Shown here: in pieces, positions 1 to 7,109 of the stretch
Layout: each line of letters starts with the position of its first letter
Position numbering within the stretch: the first letter of the stretch is position 1
Assembly (NCBI GenBank): GCA_030429565.1
Contig: JAUIFE010000007.1
Span: forward strand, 248,001-312,000
Length of the DNA: 64,000 nucleotides
From: Holophagae bacterium
GTDB taxonomy: Bacteria; Acidobacteriota; Holophagae; Acanthopleuribacterales; Acanthopleuribacteraceae
Direction: 5' to 3'
Notes under the pieces: model-generated
What the model was told of the DNA's origin: nothing
Seen by the model: the letters and a program-made list of their open reading frames with translations, nothing else
The model's database searches: none
Translations under genes and position numbers: made by a program

Positions 1-1
1 G

Positions 2-169
2 TTTTATGCGTTTCGCAACGGTTATGCGCCCCTTGCGCGCGTGTTGGTTCAGTGCGGTTTTGAGCGCGACTTGCCCAACCACGCAGGGCAAACGCTGCGA
101 GCCCTGGCCGCGCGCAAGCGCTTTGATCTCGACGCCGATGTCAGTGGTCAGGTGGTTTGGCTGCGATGA
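2..169 (+). CDS. C-terminal end of an unidentified protein (5' truncated)
   Basis: An open frame enters from the left edge and ends at a TGA at 167-169, giving about 55 residues that finish in GQVVWLR. Its stop overlaps the ATG of the downstream KAS III gene in an ATGA arrangement, which points to translational coupling and one transcript. The visible part has no motif I recognise and is too short to assign. The call rests only on the open frame and the overlap. Confidence 0.5.
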   Translation, partial: FYAFRNGYAPLARVLVQCGFERDLPNHAGQTLRALAARKRFDLDADVSGQVVWLR

Positions 170-1158
170 GAAAACCGCCTGCCTCTGTTCACATTGCCGG
201 CTGCGGTCACTACCTGCCGGAACGGGTGATTACCAATGCGCAATTGGAAGAACGTTGGCAACTGGCACAAGGCTGGATTCAGCGTCGCACCGGCATTGAG
301 GCGCGCCCTTGGGCGACGCCGCAACAAGCGACCAGTGATCTGGCCATCGGGGCGGGTCGCCAGGCTTTGGCGCAGGCGCAGATCGCGCCGGACAGCGTTG
401 ATTTGGTGATTCTCGCCACCAGCACACCCGACCACTTACTGCCGCCCACCGCACCCTATGTGGCCGCAAAACTCGGTTGCACGCGCGCCGGCGCTTTTGA
501 TTTGGCCGGGGCCTGTTGCGGTTTTCTCTATGGCATGAGTATGGCCGAGAGCCACGTTGCTTTGCGCCGGCAAACCGTACTGGTGATTGGGGCCAACCTA
601 CTATCGCGGCGCCTAAAGCCCGACGACCCCGCCACCGCTTGTTTGTTTGCCGACGCCGCCGGGGCGGTCGTCCTACAACCCAGCGAGCGTGAAACCGGCC
701 TAATGGGGCTGGCGCAAGGCGCCGACGGCACCCAATGGGATACGATCATGATTGCCGAAGGCGGCTCGCGCACGAATTTTGGCGCCGGTACTTGGAAACG
801 GCGTGGTCACTTAATGACCATGAAAAACGGCGCCTCGTTGTTTCGCGAGGCGGTCCACGATATGGCGACGGTCGGCCGGCAAGCTTTAGGCGACGCGGCG
901 TTGACGATTGAGGATATCGATTGGTGGATTCCGCACCAAGCCAACGGGCGTCTCATTGAGGAGGCGCGCAAGGCCCTGGCGGTGCCGGTTGCCAAAACGC
1001 AAAACCGCGTGGCGCATTTTGGCAACAGTTCGGCCGCGACCATCCCTGTGGTGCTTTCGGCGGCGGTGGCTGACGGCGAGATACTTCGCGGGCAGACATT
1101 GTTGCTGACCGCTGTTGGTGCCGGTATGTTGCGGATGGGATTGGTATGGCGTTATTAG
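166..1158 (+). CDS. fabH: 3-oxoacyl-ACP synthase III (FabH-like)
   Basis: KAS III enzymes condense an acyl-CoA primer with malonyl-ACP in the cytoplasm. The 330-residue protein has the thiolase-fold catalytic triad: Cys117 in LAGACCGF, His257 in WWIPHQAN and Asn287 in HFGNSSAA. Length is typical of the family (about 320). I use the ATG at 166, which overlaps the upstream stop; an in-frame TTG lies at 157. The gene is not next to acpP, fabD or fabG, so it could serve a specialised pathway (a FabH paralogue starting a secondary metabolite or hydrocarbon) rather than primary fatty acid synthesis. Its stop overlaps the end of convergent flgL by 4 bp. Confidence 0.9.
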   Translation: MRKPPASVHIAGCGHYLPERVITNAQLEERWQLAQGWIQRRTGIEARPWATPQQATSDLAIGAGRQALAQAQIAPDSVDLVILATSTPDHLLPPTAPYVAAKLGCTRAGAFDLAGACCGFLYGMSMAESHVALRRQTVLVIGANLLSRRLKPDDPATACLFADAAGAVVLQPSERETGLMGLAQGADGTQWDTIMIAEGGSRTNFGAGTWKRRGHLMTMKNGASLFREAVHDMATVGRQALGDAALTIEDIDWWIPHQANGRLIEEARKALAVPVAKTQNRVAHFGNSSAATIPVVLSAAVADGEILRGQTLLLTAVGAGMLRMGLVWRY

Positions 1159-2057
1159 CCGAGGAAGTCCAACAAGCTCTGGGTGTTTATGGTGCGTTGT
1201 GAGCGTAGTTGTGCGTTGATCGTATTTTGAACCTGCTCTAGCGAAATGATTTCTTCGGCCAAGTCAGCGTCTTCCAACTGAGACAACACCGAGGTGAGGT
1301 TTTCCTCGAAAATGCCGTACTCGTCGCGTTCCGAGATTAAGCGCACATTGCGCGTGCCGACTTCCGACACGGTTTCGTTAATCCGTTCGCTGGTGGGGCG
1401 CAGGCGTGGCAATTCGGCGGTGACGGCCGCTTCATCGTTGTTGCGGAAGGCCGTTTCCAAGTTGGTCAGGATCTCAATCATGTCGGTTGGGTCGCCGGGA
1501 CCGGTTGGCCCGTAGGCGATGTCGGAACCGATGAAGTTGGTGGCGATGGTATCGGTTTCGTTGATGCGTGCCTGAGTAATTGTGGTATTGCCGGAATAAA
1601 CCGTACCGGTTGCGTCAAAGGGTTGCACGTCGACAAGGGTGCCTGAGAAAAGGTAATCGCCCTCGTGGCGAGTGTTGAGACGATTGATGATTTGCTCGCG
1701 ATACTCGGCAATCTCATCGGCAATGGTTTCCCGCTCCAAATCGTCGTTGAGGTGCGAGGAGCCTTGCATGGCCACCTCACGGGCGGCGTCAAAGGCATCG
1801 CGAATGCTGCCGAGTGCCGTTTCAATTGCTTGGTTGCGTTGCAACAAATGTTCGACGTTTTTCTCAAAAGCCTGGTTCTGCTTGAGCTGGTTTTTGGTTT
1901 CCTCAATGCGGGTGAAGTGGATGGGATCGTCGGAACCGCGATTGACCTTTTTACCGGTGGCAATGTGCTCGAGAATTTCGCTTTGTTCGAAGCTGGAACG
2001 TTTGTTGTTAAGCAGGAACAGGCGTTCGGTGCTGAATTCGCCTAATCGAAAAACCAT
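1155..2057 (-). CDS. flgL: Flagellar hook-associated protein 3 (FlgL)
   Basis: FlgL is the second hook-filament junction protein, exported by the flagellar type III apparatus. The 300-residue product has the conserved flagellin-like N-terminus (ATGKKVNRGSDDP, near residues 33-45) and a matching helical C-terminus (DADLAEEIISLEQVQNTINAQL), with a short variable middle. It lacks the common N-terminal RIST motif of many homologues. The start has a clear AAGGAGG six bases upstream. It is the last gene of the operon, 29 bp after flgK, and converges on the fabH-like gene with a 4-bp overlap. No csrA or fliW follows, although either often does in other bacteria. Confidence 0.93.
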   Translation of the reverse strand: MVFRLGEFSTERLFLLNNKRSSFEQSEILEHIATGKKVNRGSDDPIHFTRIEETKNQLKQNQAFEKNVEHLLQRNQAIETALGSIRDAFDAAREVAMQGSSHLNDDLERETIADEIAEYREQIINRLNTRHEGDYLFSGTLVDVQPFDATGTVYSGNTTITQARINETDTIATNFIGSDIAYGPTGPGDPTDMIEILTNLETAFRNNDEAAVTAELPRLRPTSERINETVSEVGTRNVRLISERDEYGIFEENLTSVLSQLEDADLAEEIISLEQVQNTINAQLRSQRTINTQSLLDFLG

Positions 2058-2086
2058 GATGAACCTCCTTAACGCTCGGCGGACGG

Positions 2087-3589
2087 TTAGCCGAGTTTGT
2101 TGATGATGTCGGCGGTGAGCTGGTTAATGACGCCGATGAAGCGCGAGGATGCCTGGAAGGCGCGCTGGTATTGGGTGAGTTGCACCGCTTCTTCGTCGAG
2201 GTTGACGCCGGAGACTTCGTCGCGTCGCGCCTGGGCTTGTTCCAGCAAGAGCTGTTGCGATTCCAGTTTGTCGGTTGCGTTGCGGGTCGTGCGGCCCAGT
2301 TCCGACAAAGTGTCGGTGTAATAACTTTCAAAAGTTCCGGTATCGGCGGTGCCGTCGCCGACATCATCAATGACCACGGCGGCGGTGCGTAAGGCGGCCA
2401 TTTGTAAAGCGACCACGTTGTTACCCGTTTCACCAGCCGTGTCACTGAGCGCCAGTTTGTTCGGGTCGAAACCCTGGTTGGGATCGAGTGGATCGACCAG
2501 GAGTTGTGTCGAAAGGCTGATGGAACTCGCGGCACCGAGGTAGCGGTCGGGATCAACCGCCGGCGGTGGTGGTGCGCCGGGGTTGGTGGGATCGAGTGGA
2601 TCAAAAAACTGTAGGCCGGTATCGTTGGGTGCGGCCGATAAGGTAAAGCCGGTGGCGTGGATTGCGTTAAATTGGCTGATAAAACCGGCGGCGAATTTGT
2701 CGAGACGACGGCGTAAACCGCCCAGCTCGGTGTCGCGCAGCTCTAACTTTGCCCCCAAAACACCGCCGTTAATCGAGTTGGTGATGTCGACCGGGACCGC
2801 ACCGCCGTTATCGAGCTGAACGTCGAAGAAGTTGTTATTGGCACCGTTAAGCGCCACCGACAGGGGGTACTGTTTCTCGCCGACCAGCACAAGGTTGCTG
2901 TCTTTGATGTTGACCTGCACGCGGCCGTCACCCATGTCGTAGACATCGATGGCAACCAACTCGCTGAGTTCGTTGATTTTGCGGTAACGCTCGTCGATGA
3001 TGTCCTGGGGCGGATTGCCGTTGCGGAAAATGCCGTTGCCCAGGCCCTCAATCTCCGCCGTGAGCTGATTGATGCGGTCGACGACTTCTTCTACCTCGAG
3101 GTTGGTGCGGCTTTGAAACGTAAACAAATCGTTGTCGCGTTGGCGGATTTCCGTGGCCAAGCGGTCGCCCATCTCTAAAACCTCGCGGCGCGCGCCGGTA
3201 TCGCCCGGACGAATGGTGACCTCTTCAAAAGCATCGAAAAACTGGCTCATGGTTGCGCGAATGCCGGAGAACTCGGATTCCGCCAGCATGCCTTCGACCT
3301 CACCCATGCCGGAGGCAAAGGCCTCCTGATAACCGTGGCGACCTTCCTCGCGGGTCAGCAATTGGTCGGCGATTTGGCTGCGTAGGCCGTTAATTGCGGC
3401 AACCTTGCTTCCACCACCCACCACCAAGCGACCCCCGCTGCCGAGGCCGCTGATGCGGGTGTCGGCGACCTGACGGGTGTAGTTCTCCGTGTTGATGTTG
3501 GCGATGTTGTTACCGCTGACATTAAGGCCGATTTGGGCGCTGCGGACGCCGGACAAACCGGTGAAAAGACTGGCGTTAAGCGTAACCAT
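2087..3589 (-). CDS. flgK: Flagellar hook-associated protein 1 (FlgK)
   Basis: FlgK is the first hook-filament junction protein. The 500-residue product carries the rod/hook-family N-terminal motif (SGNNIANINTENYTRQ near residues 26-41) and ends in the FlgK C-terminal helix (VNLDEEAVQLTQYQRAFQAS). Residues 60-330 match the usual central helical region. Length is at the short end of the family. The gene lies 9 bp after flgN, whose product is the expected export chaperone for FlgK and FlgL. Confidence 0.96.
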   Translation of the reverse strand: MVTLNASLFTGLSGVRSAQIGLNVSGNNIANINTENYTRQVADTRISGLGSGGRLVVGGGSKVAAINGLRSQIADQLLTREEGRHGYQEAFASGMGEVEGMLAESEFSGIRATMSQFFDAFEEVTIRPGDTGARREVLEMGDRLATEIRQRDNDLFTFQSRTNLEVEEVVDRINQLTAEIEGLGNGIFRNGNPPQDIIDERYRKINELSELVAIDVYDMGDGRVQVNIKDSNLVLVGEKQYPLSVALNGANNNFFDVQLDNGGAVPVDITNSINGGVLGAKLELRDTELGGLRRRLDKFAAGFISQFNAIHATGFTLSAAPNDTGLQFFDPLDPTNPGAPPPPAVDPDRYLGAASSISLSTQLLVDPLDPNQGFDPNKLALSDTAGETGNNVVALQMAALRTAAVVIDDVGDGTADTGTFESYYTDTLSELGRTTRNATDKLESQQLLLEQAQARRDEVSGVNLDEEAVQLTQYQRAFQASSRFIGVINQLTADIINKLG

Positions 3590-3598
3590 GGCAGTACC

Positions 3599-4099
3599 TC
3601 ACACTTCTTGGTGGATGCGACTTTGCGCTGAAAACACCTGGTGAGCGTAGCCCTGGGCGTTGTAGGCGTTGGGTTGCTGGAGTGCGCCGGGCACACCTTT
3701 GGCAGCCCATTGTTCGAGGAACTTCCATTGGGCTTGCTGCAGCAATTGGCTTTGGCGCGAATATTTACGGCATTCCTGAGTGATGCGTCGAATTTGGTCG
3801 ACGGCATCGCTAATGCGGTCGCGCGAGCCGGCGTCGACATAGGGTAGCAGCGCTTTGAGCGACTTAAAGCGCTGCAAACCCCGTCGTTTCGCAATTTCGG
3901 TTAACAAGGCGTCTTGCGCCGCCATGACTTGCTGAAGGTTGGTCAGCAAGGCCTCTTGCGGTTGGGTCATTTCAAAGAAACGATACCAATCGGGATTGAT
4001 GAGGAATTGGCGCAAAGCCTTTTGTCGATCAGCCAATTCAGTAAGGACCTGAATTTTATGGGCCAAAAGGGCTTCTAATTTAGCGAGTAGGGCATTCAC
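3599..4099 (-). CDS. flgN: FlgN-like flagellar export chaperone
   Basis: The product is a 166-residue, almost entirely alpha-helical protein without a signal peptide. It reads as a FlgN-type chaperone, which holds FlgK and FlgL for export. Sequence similarity in this family is weak, so the assignment rests on size, heptad-like helices (roughly residues 1-60 and 85-140) and position directly before flgK. The start is a GTG at 4099 with GGAGGGG about five bases upstream. The C-terminal tail is Gln/Asn-rich, as in other FlgN proteins where it binds the substrate. Confidence 0.8.
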   Translation of the reverse strand: MNALLAKLEALLAHKIQVLTELADRQKALRQFLINPDWYRFFEMTQPQEALLTNLQQVMAAQDALLTEIAKRRGLQRFKSLKALLPYVDAGSRDRISDAVDQIRRITQECRKYSRQSQLLQQAQWKFLEQWAAKGVPGALQQPNAYNAQGYAHQVFSAQSRIHQEV

Positions 4100-4131
4100 G
4101 GTAACCCCTCCGACGATCGAGTGAACCTCGA

Positions 4132-4473
4132 TTAGATGGTGACGTCGATGGAATTTAAACCGCTAACCTGCATTTCCTTAGGTGCTTCTTCTCCAGACAA
4201 AGTGTAGGCAGAACTTGGGTCGTCTGCTTCCTCTTCCTCTCCCTCAGGTGGTTGATCGGGATGTTGTCGTCCCCGTCCGTGTTCATCGCGAACACCGATT
4301 TCGGCCGAATCCTGAAGGGCTTTGATGCTCATCGCTTGTTCGCGATTCGCCTCTTGCAGCGCACGGGCCGCTCGTTCCTTAGCTGCTTGGTGCCCTTGGA
4401 TTTGTGCTGAGTTGATCTGCTCCGCGTACACGGTGTTCGAGATCATGTTTCTCAGAAAGACGGGATCGGACAT
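4132..4473 (-). CDS. Small unknown protein in the flagellar operon
   Basis: This 113-residue protein is not one I recognise. The first 60 residues are predicted helical and rich in Ala, Gln and Glu. A highly charged stretch follows (HGRGRQHPDQPPEGEEEE), then a short tail ending SGLNSIDVTI. It has no signal peptide and no membrane segment. It lies 35 bp after the flgM-like gene and 32 bp before flgN, on the same strand and with its own AAGG-type ribosome binding site, so it is very likely transcribed with the flagellar genes. A chaperone or export-control role would fit the position but is only inferred. Confidence 0.7.
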   Translation of the reverse strand: MSDPVFLRNMISNTVYAEQINSAQIQGHQAAKERAARALQEANREQAMSIKALQDSAEIGVRDEHGRGRQHPDQPPEGEEEEADDPSSAYTLSGEEAPKEMQVSGLNSIDVTI

Positions 4474-4508
4474 GGAAAAACCTTAATTGGGAGGGAAGGA
4501 GAAAGTGT

Positions 4509-4796
4509 TTAGAAGCCGCTACTTATTTGATCCTCAACCACTTTCTGAGCAACTTCACGCTCGTCGCGATGGTAGGTCCCTTCAGCAAATTCCTGTTGAA
4601 TACCGGAAATTGCCTCTGCTCTTACGTCGGGTACATCGCGAACGGCATTCACCGCCGATTGAAACAGTGATCCCGAAGCCGAAACTTCGACTGAGTCACC
4701 CGGGGCGGTTGCTCTTCCTGCGCGAGCGCCTTTGCCGTAAGCCGAGGAGGCCGAGGCGTAGGTGCTCGAGGATACCGAGCCTTTTGATACTTTCAT
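4509..4796 (-). CDS. flgM: FlgM-like anti-sigma-28 factor
   Basis: FlgM binds sigma-28 (FliA) and is exported when the hook is complete. The 95-residue product has a low-complexity, disordered Ser/Ala-rich N-terminus. Its FlgM C-terminal signature is DVPDVRAEAISGIQQEF followed by EGTYHRD, the usual VR-x-KV-x-x-I-K and G-x-Y elements, and then a helix. I use the ATG at 4796, which has GGAGG six bases upstream; a longer frame reaches 4838 but has no such site. It sits between flgJ and the unknown small gene. Confidence 0.85.
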   Translation of the reverse strand: MKVSKGSVSSSTYASASSAYGKGARAGRATAPGDSVEVSASGSLFQSAVNAVRDVPDVRAEAISGIQQEFAEGTYHRDEREVAQKVVEDQISSGF

Positions 4797-4874
4797 GAAA
4801 CCCTCCGGTTCTCTTTGCCGACTACCCACCAAGTTCATCGGTTCACTGGGGAATGAGCTTAACCGGAAAGCATG

Positions 4875-5315
4875 TCAGGGTTTTAACTCCTTGGTTTCAT
4901 ATGTGTTCTTCAGAGATTGGGCGAATCCTAATCCCTGGTTCTCAACCATTTGTTCCGCGGTGTGTCGAAAAAACTCGTCGCGAAAATATCCTAAACCCTG
5001 AGCACTTTTTCCCAGTATTCCCCCACCTGGCGAGCTTTCGTCCATGGTCTTTAGCATAAAGGTCACCATCTGAATTTCCAATTCTTTTGCGGCGTCTTCC
5101 ATGCTGGGGCCTTCTTTTTTGGGTTCTTTTAACTGCTCTCGGCCGGATAACGGGTTGGGCGTGGCCAGCGCGGTTTCCAAGGCTTCCTTGAACGGGTGGC
5201 CGCCGCTCGCGGATGGGTTCGAATTTTGCCATTGCTGCACCTTGGCCGTGTTGCCACGGTATTCGGCTTGGGCGGTGGCGGCGTTCGCCAGGGCGGAAAA
5301 GGTGTCGACGTCCAT
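4875..5315 (-). CDS. flgJ: Rod-binding protein, FlgJ N-terminal type (no muramidase domain)
   Basis: The 146-residue protein corresponds only to the rod-binding half of FlgJ. The family core is visible at about residues 75-140: AAKELEIQMVTFMLKTMDES, a Gly-rich turn, and YFRDEFFRHTAEQM. The peptidoglycan-hydrolase half of the enterobacterial protein is absent, as in many non-gammaproteobacteria, so another enzyme must open the wall for the rod. An AGGAGG lies upstream of the ATG. The gene follows flgI, as in the common flgI-flgJ pair. Confidence 0.87.
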   Translation of the reverse strand: MDVDTFSALANAATAQAEYRGNTAKVQQWQNSNPSASGGHPFKEALETALATPNPLSGREQLKEPKKEGPSMEDAAKELEIQMVTFMLKTMDESSPGGGILGKSAQGLGYFRDEFFRHTAEQMVENQGLGFAQSLKNTYETKELKP

Positions 5316-5384
5316 GATGTCCTCCTGTCGTCCGGCGAATCTGGGTCGTTGGTTTGGCTTCGGTTAGGCTTCGTTTTGGGTTGG

Positions 5385-5424
5385 TTTTAAATCAGTTTTA
5401 AATCAGTTTTAAATCAGTTTTAAT
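5385..5424. repeat. 11-bp tandem repeat, about 3.6 copies, over the flgI stop codon
   Basis: The unit TTTTAAATCAG occurs at 5385-5395, 5396-5406 and 5407-5417, with a partial copy (TTTTAAT) at 5418-5424. On the minus strand it reads through the last three codons and the TAA of flgI, and each copy carries another TAA in a different frame. Copy number changes would alter the 3' end of flgI or its spacing to flgJ. Confidence 0.9.
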
Positions 5425-6554
5425 TCGGCGTGAATCGCACCCGCTTCCTTCATGGCTTGCAGGATGGAAATGATGTCGCGTGGCGAGACTTTGAGCGCGT
5501 TCAGGGTTTCGGCGATTTGACCGAGTGTGACCGACTGTTTGGTGACAAACACACGCCCCGGCTCTTCGAGCACCTGCGTGTCCGTGTTCTGTTGGTTCAC
5601 TGTCGGCGGCGCGTTCACTTGGCCGCCGCCCGGCACCGCCAGGTTCTCCGTTTGGATTTGGATCGTGATATCGCCGTGGGAGATCGCCACCGATTCGACC
5701 ACCACCTTCTGCCCGATAATGATCGTGCCGGTGCGTTCGTTGATGACGATTTTGGCGGCCTGATCGGGGCGCAGCGTCAGGTTCTCGATGCGCGCCACCA
5801 AAGCGACCAGGTTATTGCCTTGAAATTCGGGCGGGATGACGACCTGCATGGTGCGTGAGTTGAGCGGGCGGGCAAAACTACTGCCAAACATCTCATTCAC
5901 TGCCGCAACGGCGCGGTCCATGGTCGTGAAATCTTCTTGGTAAAAAATGTAGTGCAGTCGGTCAAGGGTCAGGAAATCAAAAGGCACTTCGCGTTCAACG
6001 ATGGCCCCGTTGGGGATGGTACCGACGGTTGGATGGTTTTGGATGACCGAGGAACCATTGCCGCCGGCGCTGTAGCCGCCGACCGAAATGGCGCCTTGGG
6101 CGAGTGCGTACGTTTTGTTATCAACGGCTTTCAGTTCGGTGACCAGCAGGGTACCGCCCTGCAGGCTTTTGGCGTCGCCGAGGCTGGAAACTTGAATGTC
6201 AATGCGATGGCCGTTGCGCGCAAAAGGTGGTAACTCCGCTTGGACCAAGACCATGGCAACGTTAGCGACTTTGATGTTGGTCGGGTCGAGCTTAATGCCG
6301 GACTTGGACAAAGCGTTAGCAAGGGTTTGTGTGGTGAAACGGGTTTGATCTTTATCGCCCGTGCCGTTGAGACCGACGACAATACCGTAGCCGGTTAACA
6401 TGTTGTCGCGAACCCCTTCCAGGTTGGCAATATCCTTGATGCGCACTTGTTGCGCCGTCAGCGGTGTGCTCAGCACCCCGATGAACAACAGCGCGAGCGT
6501 CAGTCCAATCCGTGTGACTGGGTCGCGGTGGTAATGTGTGACAGCTTTACCCAT
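5409..6554 (-). CDS. flgI: Flagellar P-ring protein FlgI
   Basis: FlgI forms the periplasmic P-ring around the rod. The 381-residue precursor has a Sec signal peptide (hydrophobic residues about 15-30, cleavage after LTAQ) and the family hallmarks: RIKDIANLEGVRDN, GYGIVVGLNGTGD, and NERTGTIIIGQKV further on. The ATG at 6554 is preceded by GGAGGG. A longer frame begins at 6599 but would run through the sigma-54 promoter, so I reject it. It is the first gene of the operon in this window. No flgH (L-ring) gene precedes it. Confidence 0.96.
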   Translation of the reverse strand: MGKAVTHYHRDPVTRIGLTLALLFIGVLSTPLTAQQVRIKDIANLEGVRDNMLTGYGIVVGLNGTGDKDQTRFTTQTLANALSKSGIKLDPTNIKVANVAMVLVQAELPPFARNGHRIDIQVSSLGDAKSLQGGTLLVTELKAVDNKTYALAQGAISVGGYSAGGNGSSVIQNHPTVGTIPNGAIVEREVPFDFLTLDRLHYIFYQEDFTTMDRAVAAVNEMFGSSFARPLNSRTMQVVIPPEFQGNNLVALVARIENLTLRPDQAAKIVINERTGTIIIGQKVVVESVAISHGDITIQIQTENLAVPGGGQVNAPPTVNQQNTDTQVLEEPGRVFVTKQSVTLGQIAETLNALKVSPRDIISILQAMKEAGAIHAELKLI

Positions 6555-6583
6555 CGTCGCCCTCCTGTGGCGCTGTCCACGTT

Positions 6584-6598
6584 GCAACCGGAGTGCCA
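6584..6598 (-). promoter_or_regulatory. Sigma-54 (RpoN) -24/-12 promoter of the flgI operon
   Basis: On the minus strand the sequence is TGGCACTCCGGTTGC, an exact match to TGGCAC-N5-TTGC with the invariant GG and GC 12 bp apart. A start site about 12 nt downstream (near 6573) gives a leader of about 18 nt carrying the GGAGGG ribosome binding site and then the flgI ATG at 6554. The fit of promoter, leader and start makes chance unlikely. Transcription would need a sigma-54 activator (an FleQ/FlrC-type protein), not seen in this window. Confidence 0.85.
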
Positions 6599-7109
6599 AA
6601 AGATGCGGCGGGTAAGTGGCTTGTTTTGTTGGGTTTGATTTTTTGAGTTGGCGGGCGGGCGTTTGCTGGGCGAATTCTACCCGGTGAATTTTGCCGGGTT
6701 CGCCCGCCCGTTTGCATCGGGTTTCCCTATTTCATGGCTTTCAGGAGAACGGCAAGCCGCGCTAAAGCGGCGGAAACATACGATCGGCTTGAAAAAAACT
6801 TCCTCGGGTTCGACGCCGCTTTCCGTTAAAATAGTCGTTTATCTCGGAAAACATCGATCTATTCCGGGTAGCCAATCATATGTGGGTCCGCCCACGGCTT
6901 CGCCGCGTTGCTATCACGCGACGGAACGTCTAGCTTATGGTCTTTTAAAAGAAACTTATACCGAGTCGGCTTCACTTTATTAAGGAAGCATTGACGTCAA
7001 CCGAGGCCGCGGTTGGTCTCACTCGGGTGCCTTTCGCGGTTGTGCGCGTCGCCAGTCGACGTGATAAACGCGGTTGGTCGTCACCCGACACATCACATGG
7101 GGGCATTTC
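6599..7109. other. Intergenic region between divergent flgI and the beta-helix gene
   Basis: About 500 bp without a convincing gene. It holds a GC-rich inverted repeat (CGGGCGGGCG at 6652-6661 with CGCCCGCCCG at 6701-6710) enclosing a smaller one (ACCCGG/CCGGGT at 6679-6699). Enhancer sites for the sigma-54 promoter would be expected here, but I cannot name them. I found no good sigma-70 promoter for the plus-strand gene. Confidence 0.5.
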
